This document shows positions 27,231 to 32,743 of a stretch of 32,743 nucleotides of DNA, piece by piece; position 1 is the first letter of the stretch, and each line of letters starts with the position of its first letter. The DNA is taken from positions 1 through 32,743 of the forward strand of contig JAHDFW010000015.1 of the NCBI GenBank assembly GCA_020627945.1, read 5' to 3'. Both the position numbers and the translations under genes were made by a program. The DNA comes from Cytophagales bacterium. GTDB taxonomy: Bacteria > Bacteroidota > Bacteroidia > Cytophagales > JAHDFW01. The notes under the pieces are model-generated. The model did no database searches. It saw only the letters and a program-made list of their open reading frames with translations, and had not been told where the DNA came from.

Positions 27231-28355
27231 GTGGAAATTTGGATAATAATATTATTTGGGTACTCTGTATTCTATTATTTGCTTCTGCTAATTATGACCT
27301 TGGGTTGGATAATGCAATCCAAACCACAATCCAAAATAGGACAAATGTTACCAAAAATTTCGGTATTAATCCCTGTTAGGAACGAAGCTAAAAGTATAAG
27401 AAGTCTACTTGAAGATTTAAATAATCAACGTTATCCTCACAAACTATTCGAGGTAATTATAATTGACGATCATTCAATTGATACAACTTTAGAAGTTATA
27501 GATTCTGTTGATTTAACCTTTGAATTGAAGGTGTTATCTAATGTTAAGGAAGGTAAGAAAGCAGCAATTGAGTTAGGGAATGGACAAGCTAACGGAAAGC
27601 TTATTGTTCAGACCGATGGCGATTGTCGCGTTGGTGAAAATTGGTTGTCAAGTATTGCGTCGCATTACGGGGCAGGTTCGGATGTATTGTTTCTAACAGG
27701 TCCGATTGGGTTAGAATCTTCTTCGAGTCTGTTGTTAGGAGTTTTTCAGCAATACGAAATGTGCGCGTTGATGGGGATCACAGGAGGATCAATCAGATTA
27801 GGTTTTCCGACTATGGCCAATGGAGCTAATATGGCTTATCGCAAGAAAACATTTGAATTAGTCAACGGGTATGAAGGAAACAGTTCCGTGGCATCGGGCG
27901 ATGACGAATTTTTAATGCATAAGATTCGAGATAAGCATACTAGTAAACAGATCGCCTTTAACAATGATCAAGATGCTATTGTGAAGACCCAAACTGTGAA
28001 TGGTTTTTGGGACTTTGTCGAGCAAAGAACACGATGGGCTGGCAAATGGAAAAAACACGGAATATCTGCTTCCAGTATTTTTCCGATGTATTTATTTTCA
28101 TTTTATCTGATGCTAATACTAACGAGTATTGTTGCGTTATTTAACCCAGCGCTTTGGCCTGCAGTTACCTTGGTTGTGGCAATTAAAGTGATTGCCGAAA
28201 TTCTCTTTATGGTACCAATTTTAAATTTTTTCAATAAAACGAAGTTAATTTGGTTAGTATTGCCAATTCAGATAATTTATCCATTCTATGTTATGTTTTT
28301 TGGAATGTTATCTTTTAGGAAAAGTTACAAATGGAAGGAAAGGAAATTGAGTTAA
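27231..28355 (+). CDS. Family 2 glycosyltransferase, membrane-associated
   Basis: Processive-type GT2 enzyme of 374 residues. An N-terminal membrane helix (about 4-28) precedes the GT-A domain with PKISVLIPVRNEAKSI (41-56), acidic Asp79-Asp80 (VIIIDDHS), TDGD (128-131, nucleotide-sugar and metal binding), GDDEF (223-227) and the acceptor motif QRTRW (265-269, Q..RW). Two to three C-terminal membrane helices follow. These motifs match cellulose/hyaluronan-synthase-like GT2 enzymes; donor and product are not identifiable. With the upstream flippase-like gene it suggests formation and transport of a lipid-linked or surface glycan (inference). It overlaps the next gene by 25 bases. Confidence 0.88.
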   Translation: MEIWIIILFGYSVFYYLLLLIMTLGWIMQSKPQSKIGQMLPKISVLIPVRNEAKSIRSLLEDLNNQRYPHKLFEVIIIDDHSIDTTLEVIDSVDLTFELKVLSNVKEGKKAAIELGNGQANGKLIVQTDGDCRVGENWLSSIASHYGAGSDVLFLTGPIGLESSSSLLLGVFQQYEMCALMGITGGSIRLGFPTMANGANMAYRKKTFELVNGYEGNSSVASGDDEFLMHKIRDKHTSKQIAFNNDQDAIVKTQTVNGFWDFVEQRTRWAGKWKKHGISASSIFPMYLFSFYLMLILTSIVALFNPALWPAVTLVVAIKVIAEILFMVPILNFFNKTKLIWLVLPIQIIYPFYVMFFGMLSFRKSYKWKERKLS

Positions 28356-28606
28356 GCGAATTAGAATTAACACTTCTAGATGAGTTGGTTTTCTCATTGC
28401 ATTACAATGACGTGAAAAAGAAGGTTGATGGAGAAGAATCTCAACTGAAAGAGGGGTTGAAAAACTTGCTGCAGTATGAATTTTTAATTGCGGGTTGTCC
28501 AGGTCCAGATGATGATCTTGAATTTGATTTAGCCGACTTTAACAACCATTTTAAGGAATACTATTATCTTGCGACCAAGAAAGGACTCAAGTACCTATTT
28601 GTGTAG
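28331..28606 (+). CDS. Small acidic protein with possible winged-helix fold, function unknown
   Basis: 91 residues. The predicted pattern is helix (ELELTLLDELVFSL), helix (NDVKKKV), helix (ESQLKEGLKNLLQYEFLI), an acidic loop, then YYYLATKKGLKYLFV, whose ATKKGLKYL ending resembles the last strand of winged-helix proteins. No signal peptide or membrane segment is present. It overlaps the glycosyltransferase gene by 25 bases and sits 8 bases before the permease, so it is cotranscribed. Fold assignment is by eye only; it could equally be a small adaptor protein. Confidence 0.7.
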   Translation: MEGKEIELSELELTLLDELVFSLHYNDVKKKVDGEESQLKEGLKNLLQYEFLIAGCPGPDDDLEFDLADFNNHFKEYYYLATKKGLKYLFV

Positions 28607-28614
28607 AAGAAGTT

Positions 28615-29913
28615 TTGAATTCAGAGGAAAATCATACTAAAGATACGTTAGATTCTACTAAAGTAGTTTTGGACAAAGCTGCAAACCCTGGCGAACAAGT
28701 ACTTCGTCGTTTGCTTAAGAACAAGCTTACCTTGCTTGGAGTTTTCTTCATTTGCCTCTCAATCATTATTGCCCTACTCGGTTATCATATTATGCCCGAC
28801 GATACTCGATTAGCCAATGATGGGGCAGTAGAAATCCCATTGTTGGAATCAGGTGCTACTGTCAAGTTTCTAAAAGTAAGGAAGAATCAGGATATTCCAG
28901 AGCAGAGCTTGTTAGCTCGCATTTTTCAGGGCAAAGAAAGATACTATACGATTGTACCTATCAATTCTTATGAAGTGGTTGGTGGAGAAGTAATAATTGA
29001 CCACATCAAACCTAAATTAAGAAAGAGTCGACATAGAGACGGAGCAGAGGACGATCATAAGAAAACTTTTGCCTTGTTGAATGTCGTTAAACCTTTGGCA
29101 ATAGGGGAGCACATGGATCAGGAGATCAAAGATGAAAATCAGCAGTTTAGTTTTTCTACAGTTACAGGTAAAACGGAAACTACAAGCTTGACTGAATTGA
29201 AAGAAGAGTTCGAAAAGAATAACATTGTTGAAAGAACCTATTGGTTAGGTACAGATAAGTCAGGGCGTGATGTATTGAGTATGTTGATTCTTGGTACGAG
29301 AGTGTCTCTGGGAATAGGTTTTATTGCAGTTATTATTTCCATAAGTATTGGAGTGTTAATGGGTGCTTTGGCTGGCTTCTTTGGAGGTTGGGTAGACGAT
29401 GTAATCCAGTGGATAATTACCGTAGTATGGTCAATCCCTGGAATTATGATGGTGATAGCTATTAGTTTAGCTCTGAATAGCAAAGGTATTTGGGTTGCGT
29501 TTGTTGCTGTGGGGTTGATTATGTGGGTAGAAGTAGCTCGTGTAGTGCGTGGAGAACTATTATCCATTAAGCAGAAAAACTATATAGAATCAGCAAGAGC
29601 GTTGGGCTATGGAAACACTAGAATTATTCTTGGACATATGTTGCCAAACATTCTAGGGTCTATAATAGTAATAGCTAATGCAAATTTTGCTTCAGCAATT
29701 TTACTTGAAGCAAGTTTGAGCTTTTTGGGACTAGGAGTACAACCACCAACACCCTCTTGGGGGATGATGGTAAAGGCAGGTTATGATATCATTGGTGCTA
29801 AAACAGGGATGGGGCTGATTATTTACCCCGCTATTTGCATTATGATCATGGTCCTCTCTTTCAATTTGCTTGGTAATGGACTTCGAGATGCATACGATCC
29901 TAAATCTCATTAG
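28615..29913 (+). CDS. ABC transporter permease, DppC/OppC type
   Basis: Inner-membrane subunit of a peptide/nickel-type ABC importer. The 432 residues comprise a cytoplasmic N-tail, TM1 (about 38-60), a long extracytoplasmic segment (about 61-210), then LGTDKSGRDVLSML (211-224), the standard DppC/OppC motif, and five further helices. The EAA loop ESARALGYGNTRIILGHMLPN (325-345), which contacts the ATPase, is intact, as is LEASLSFLGLGVQPPTPSWG. The segment between TM1 and the GTD motif is much longer than in E. coli homologues, giving a larger protein. Start is TTG at 28615, 8 bases after the preceding gene. No ATPase, DppB partner or binding protein is nearby. Confidence 0.9.
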   Translation: MNSEENHTKDTLDSTKVVLDKAANPGEQVLRRLLKNKLTLLGVFFICLSIIIALLGYHIMPDDTRLANDGAVEIPLLESGATVKFLKVRKNQDIPEQSLLARIFQGKERYYTIVPINSYEVVGGEVIIDHIKPKLRKSRHRDGAEDDHKKTFALLNVVKPLAIGEHMDQEIKDENQQFSFSTVTGKTETTSLTELKEEFEKNNIVERTYWLGTDKSGRDVLSMLILGTRVSLGIGFIAVIISISIGVLMGALAGFFGGWVDDVIQWIITVVWSIPGIMMVIAISLALNSKGIWVAFVAVGLIMWVEVARVVRGELLSIKQKNYIESARALGYGNTRIILGHMLPNILGSIIVIANANFASAILLEASLSFLGLGVQPPTPSWGMMVKAGYDIIGAKTGMGLIIYPAICIMIMVLSFNLLGNGLRDAYDPKSH

Positions 29914-29930
29914 GCTGGTTACTTATTAAC

Positions 29931-29952
29931 TCCTAACAATATATAGTTAGGA
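29931..29952 (+). terminator. Possible weak terminator hairpin after the permease gene
   Basis: TCCTAAC (29931-29937) pairs perfectly with GTTAGGA (29946-29952) around an eight-base AT loop. A run of six T lies seven bases further on, farther than ideal. It overlaps the -33 region of the putative promoter for the next gene, so it may instead be an operator. Confidence 0.35.
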
Positions 29953-29975
29953 AATCAATTTTTTGAATATCTTTG
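29947..29975 (+). promoter_or_regulatory. Housekeeping-type promoter for the phosphatase gene
   Basis: TATCTTTG (29968-29975) matches TAnnTTTG exactly. TTAG (29947-29950), one mismatch from TTTG, lies 17 bases upstream. The start codon is 40 bases downstream, giving a leader of about 30 bases. Confidence 0.45.
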
Positions 29976-30014
29976 GGAAGACAACATTCCTAGTGTTTTA
30001 CTTAGTTACCTATA

Positions 30015-31205
30015 ATGCCAAGAACTACTGAGGAGTTATATGAATATAAAATTAGCTCGTTGTTGGAAGTTACAGAAACGATCAACTCATCATTTGATGA
30101 AGATTCGCTTTATGAACTTTACAAAAGCAAGCTAAAAGGACTTGTGGACCTTGAAGCCATGACACTCTTCGTATATCAAGACGGGTGGAGGAGAAAGGTG
30201 CATTTCGGAGTTTCTTGTAAGTTAACAAAGGAAGAACATAATTTTCGTCAGTTCGATGATATTACCCTGTTGGAAGGAGAACAATATAAGAATTGGCCTT
30301 TCGATGTAATATTTCCAATTGTCCATCGTGGACACAGAGTTGCCTTTGTATTGTTGAAATTTCAAGATGCCAAGCAAGATCAAAATCAGCTTTCATTTAT
30401 TCGATCTTTGAGTAGCATCGTTTTGGTAGCCTTGGAAAATCAGAGGATTCAGGAGCAAAAAATACTGCAGCACGATTTAGAAATGGAGTTAGCTATTGCT
30501 AGTAATGTTCAAAACTTGCTTGTTCCTCATACTTTGCCAAAGACAGATCTTATCGAAATGAATTCGACCTACATTCCCCAGCGATTGATAGGAGGAGACT
30601 ATTTCGATTATATAGAAGAGAACGATAATCAATTTCTAGTGTGTATTGCGGATGTATCTGGAAAAGGTGTTTCTGCGGCTCTTTTGATGAGTAATTTTCA
30701 GGCCACGTTGAAGGCTTTGGTTAAGCAACATCTGGATCTTAAAGATATTGTTAAGGAACTAAACAGTACTGTTTTTGAGATTACTGGCGGGGAGCGATTT
30801 ATTACGGCTTTCTTTGCAGTTTATTACAAAGATACTCAGACGTTGCGTTACATCAATGCAGGTCATAATGCACCGTTCTATTTAGATAGAGACAAAAAAG
30901 TACAGGAGAAGTTATCTACTGGATCGACACTTTTAGGAGCATTTGAGGAGTTACCGTTTATCAATGAAGATTCGTTACATGTGGTTGATTACTCGATGCT
31001 ATTTATGTATACTGATGGACTTGTAGAAATCTTTGATGACTATGGTATCGAGTTTGGAGAAATAGGATTAGAGCATTTCTTACGCCATGAACAAACACAC
31101 TCTTTGGAGGAGTTGCACGAGAAACTTTTGGATTTAATTCTTTCTTTCAGTACCGCTGGGTATCAGGACGATATTACCATCCTGTCATGTAAGTTTAGGT
31201 ATTAG
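30015..31205 (+). CDS. SpoIIE/PP2C-type serine phosphatase with GAF-like sensor domain
   Basis: 396 residues: an N-terminal GAF-like domain (about 15-145), a linking helix of coiled-coil character (about 145-170, ending ELAIASNVQNLLVP as in RsbU-type proteins), and a C-terminal PPM phosphatase domain. Metal-binding acidic residues are present: Asp195 (GGDYFD), Asp213 (ADVSGKG), Asp334 (YTDG) and Asp385/Asp386 (YQDDITIL). The INAGHNAP motif is intact at 281-287. Such proteins dephosphorylate anti-anti-sigma (STAS) proteins in partner-switching pathways, but no STAS or RsbW-like kinase is in the window. There is no signal peptide, so it is cytoplasmic; the GAF ligand is unknown. It sits 17 bases before the cysteine-rich gene. 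Confidence 0.9.
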   Translation: MPRTTEELYEYKISSLLEVTETINSSFDEDSLYELYKSKLKGLVDLEAMTLFVYQDGWRRKVHFGVSCKLTKEEHNFRQFDDITLLEGEQYKNWPFDVIFPIVHRGHRVAFVLLKFQDAKQDQNQLSFIRSLSSIVLVALENQRIQEQKILQHDLEMELAIASNVQNLLVPHTLPKTDLIEMNSTYIPQRLIGGDYFDYIEENDNQFLVCIADVSGKGVSAALLMSNFQATLKALVKQHLDLKDIVKELNSTVFEITGGERFITAFFAVYYKDTQTLRYINAGHNAPFYLDRDKKVQEKLSTGSTLLGAFEELPFINEDSLHVVDYSMLFMYTDGLVEIFDDYGIEFGEIGLEHFLRHEQTHSLEELHEKLLDLILSFSTAGYQDDITILSCKFRY

Positions 31206-31222
31206 AAAGCTCAGAACGCTTT

Positions 31223-32257
31223 ATGAAAAAGACGCTGAAATACTATTTCCCAGAATTAGTGTGGGATAAGTTGCCCGATTTTTTTGAGAGTGAAGCTCCC
31301 GCTGAAGTCTTTGCTACTTGTAATAATTGTCCGATGACTGAAGAGTGCATGACAAAAACCAGTTTTAATACTAAAACTAAGTGCTGCACTTACTTCCCTA
31401 ATTTACCTAATTATCTTGTTGGAGGAGTCTTGCAAGATTCAGAAATGAGCGGGAGGCAAACATTGAAAGATTATATTGCGGAGAAGAAAGGTGCCTACCC
31501 AGATGAAGTTAGTGGCACACGAAAATATTGGATGATGTACAACAATTCAGAAGATTTTTTCGGTAAATCAGAATCTCTGTTATGCCCATATTATCAAAAA
31601 GATACAGGAGGGTGTGGTATTTGGAAATATCGTAATGGAGTTTGTGCAACTTGGTTTTGTAAACATTCTTACTCGGAGGCAGGGACTAAGTTCTGGAATA
31701 CGTTACTGTCTTATATTGGGCACCTTGAAAAGTCTCTTAATCTCTACTGCACCAACAAGGCTAAATTGGTAGTATTTGATCGTGCTGAGAAACCAACTTG
31801 GAGAGAATTGGATGAATTGCCACTTTTACGAGAAGATCAGGATAAGTACTGGCAACATTACGACGGTAAAGAAGAGGAGTTTTATAAGGAATGTTACGAT
31901 TGGGTGAAGGGATTGTCTTCAGATCAATTGAATGAAGTAATTGGTGCAAGAGGAGAGAGTTTATTACTTCAGCTGCAATATGCCTATAATCAAGTCATGG
32001 TTCTACCACCAAGACTAAAGTTTGATGCTGATTCAAATTATGTTCGGTTAATAGAGGGAGATTTATATCGTGTTAAAATAGGTGAGATTGATGTCGAGTT
32101 TACAATTCCCGTTGGAGCACTAAAAGCTTTTGATGAAGTTGAATATTCAGACTTGAAAGATTTTCAACAGCATGTTTTGGATAAGCATAAGTATTTTTAT
32201 ACTAAGGAGTTAATTAGGATATTATACCATTATGAGGTTTTGAAAACATCAGATTAA
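31223..32257 (+). CDS. Cysteine-rich conserved protein, possible metal or Fe-S cluster site, function unknown
   Basis: 344 residues without signal peptide or membrane helix. Cysteines cluster in two groups: Cys33, Cys36, Cys42, Cys54 and Cys55 (CNNCPMTEEC, KCCTYFPNLPNYLVG), and Cys121, Cys131, Cys141 and Cys146 with His148 (GGCGIWKYRNGVCATWFCKH). Spacing of this kind suggests a zinc or Fe-S site somewhat like YkgJ-type cysteine-cluster proteins, but the order differs and I do not recognise the family. The remainder (about 150-344) looks alpha/beta and has one isolated Cys176. Only 17 bases separate it from the phosphatase gene, so the two are probably cotranscribed. Confidence 0.75.
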   Translation: MKKTLKYYFPELVWDKLPDFFESEAPAEVFATCNNCPMTEECMTKTSFNTKTKCCTYFPNLPNYLVGGVLQDSEMSGRQTLKDYIAEKKGAYPDEVSGTRKYWMMYNNSEDFFGKSESLLCPYYQKDTGGCGIWKYRNGVCATWFCKHSYSEAGTKFWNTLLSYIGHLEKSLNLYCTNKAKLVVFDRAEKPTWRELDELPLLREDQDKYWQHYDGKEEEFYKECYDWVKGLSSDQLNEVIGARGESLLLQLQYAYNQVMVLPPRLKFDADSNYVRLIEGDLYRVKIGEIDVEFTIPVGALKAFDEVEYSDLKDFQQHVLDKHKYFYTKELIRILYHYEVLKTSD

Positions 32258-32260
32258 CTC

Positions 32261-32284
32261 TTAAATTGAGACAACTTAATTTAA
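32261..32284 (+). promoter_or_regulatory. AT-rich hairpin in front of the small exported-protein gene
   Basis: TTAAATTGAG (32261-32270) pairs with CTTAATTTAA (32275-32284), ten pairs with one G-U, loop ACAA. It begins four bases after the upstream stop and ends 12 bases before the ATG at 32297. There is no T tract, so it is not a standard terminator. It may affect mRNA processing or translation of the next gene. Confidence 0.35.
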
Positions 32285-32296
32285 CTAAAGATACCA

Positions 32297-32668
32297 ATGA
32301 AAAAGAGAACATTATTAATTTCTGCAGGAATGTTAGGCTTAGGTCTTACAGGTTTTGCGCAGTCCAATGAAGGAACGATTGTTTCTATGCAACAACTTAA
32401 TCAGAAGGACAAAGTCTATAAAATTGAGGATAAAGAGTCAGGTTTAGTATATGAATCTTTACCAACCGATTTAGAAATGCAAGTAGGGCAGGATGCATAT
32501 TATGATTTCCTTTCACAAGGAGAAGTTAATTCTGGATCTGGAGTGGGGCAAGATGGTTTTGCCGTTAAAAACAATAAATTGGAAAAAGTTAATGGTAGCC
32601 TTCCAGTATTTGTCAAAGATAGATGTTGTGCTGGCATTGCTGAAGATAAAGTAGAAAGACCAAAATAA
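32297..32668 (+). CDS. Small exported protein, function unknown
   Basis: 123 residues beginning with a clear signal peptide (MKKRTLLISAGMLGLGLTGFAQS, cleavage after about residue 21). The mature part is about 100 residues, polar and acidic, with a Gly/Ser loop (NSGSGVGQDG) and a vicinal Cys pair near the end (DRCCAGIAED). No lipobox, membrane helix or known domain is recognised. It has 39 bases between it and the upstream gene, containing a hairpin, and a strong terminator after it. Confidence 0.72.
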   Translation: MKKRTLLISAGMLGLGLTGFAQSNEGTIVSMQQLNQKDKVYKIEDKESGLVYESLPTDLEMQVGQDAYYDFLSQGEVNSGSGVGQDGFAVKNNKLEKVNGSLPVFVKDRCCAGIAEDKVERPK

Positions 32669-32710
32669 ATTGAATTCTGGCGGAAGCCTGATTATATAAA
32701 GAGACTTATG

Positions 32711-32743
32711 AAACCTTGTTCATTTATTGAGCAAGGTTTTTTT
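32711..32743 (+). terminator. Rho-independent terminator at the right edge
   Basis: AAACCTTGTTC (32711-32721) pairs with GAGCAAGGTTT (32729-32739), 11 pairs with one G-U, a seven-base loop and a tract of seven or more T running to the window end. It ends the transcript of the small exported-protein gene. Confidence 0.88.

Overview
The window looks like a chromosomal segment of a low-GC member of the Bacteroidota, most likely Flavobacteriales (inference). The grounds are the housekeeping order rpmF-plsX-fabH-efp-accB-accC, several promoters with the Bacteroidota -7 element TAnnTTTG, few strong Shine-Dalgarno sites, a very large TonB-dependent receptor, a PorV/PorQ-like outer-membrane protein, and large exported proteins with a type IX secretion-like C-terminal domain. 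No tRNA, rRNA, CRISPR array, insertion sequence or phage gene was seen. No gap between genes exceeds 300 bases; the longest is 21215-21418.

Left part (1-7523, minus strand): a housekeeping block. It runs pepA-like aminopeptidase and pdxA (8 bases of overlap), then yceD (DUF177), rpmF, plsX, fabH, efp, accB and accC, which runs off the left edge. It links ribosome function (L32, EF-P, the YceD protein) with the start of fatty-acid and phospholipid synthesis (PlsX, FabH, biotin carboxyl carrier protein, biotin carboxylase). Good -7 elements precede the aminopeptidase, yceD and fabH. As given, accC has a nine-base homopolymer right after its ATG that puts the start out of frame.

Next (7603-10694, plus strand): rsmA, mgtE (11 bases of overlap) and a phosphoglycerate dehydrogenase-like gene.

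Central part (10857-25630, plus strand) is the most distinctive region. A 1328-residue TonB-dependent receptor, a 1403-residue exported protein and a PorV/PorQ-like protein form an apparent operon closed by a strong terminator. After greA and a HIT gene comes a second gene for the 1403-residue protein, of identical length and similar throughout. The receptor gene and the second copy share an upstream arrangement, GGCAACC-N17-GTCT, that looks like an ECF sigma-factor promoter. I propose a coordinately controlled cell-surface module of unknown function with a duplicated main component.

Right part (25688-32743): ruvC (minus) diverges from an operon of an LPG-synthase-like membrane protein, a family 2 glycosyltransferase, a small winged-helix-like protein and a DppC/OppC-type permease. 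These are followed by a SpoIIE/PP2C phosphatase with a GAF-like sensor, a cysteine-rich protein and a small exported protein, ending in a terminator at the right edge.
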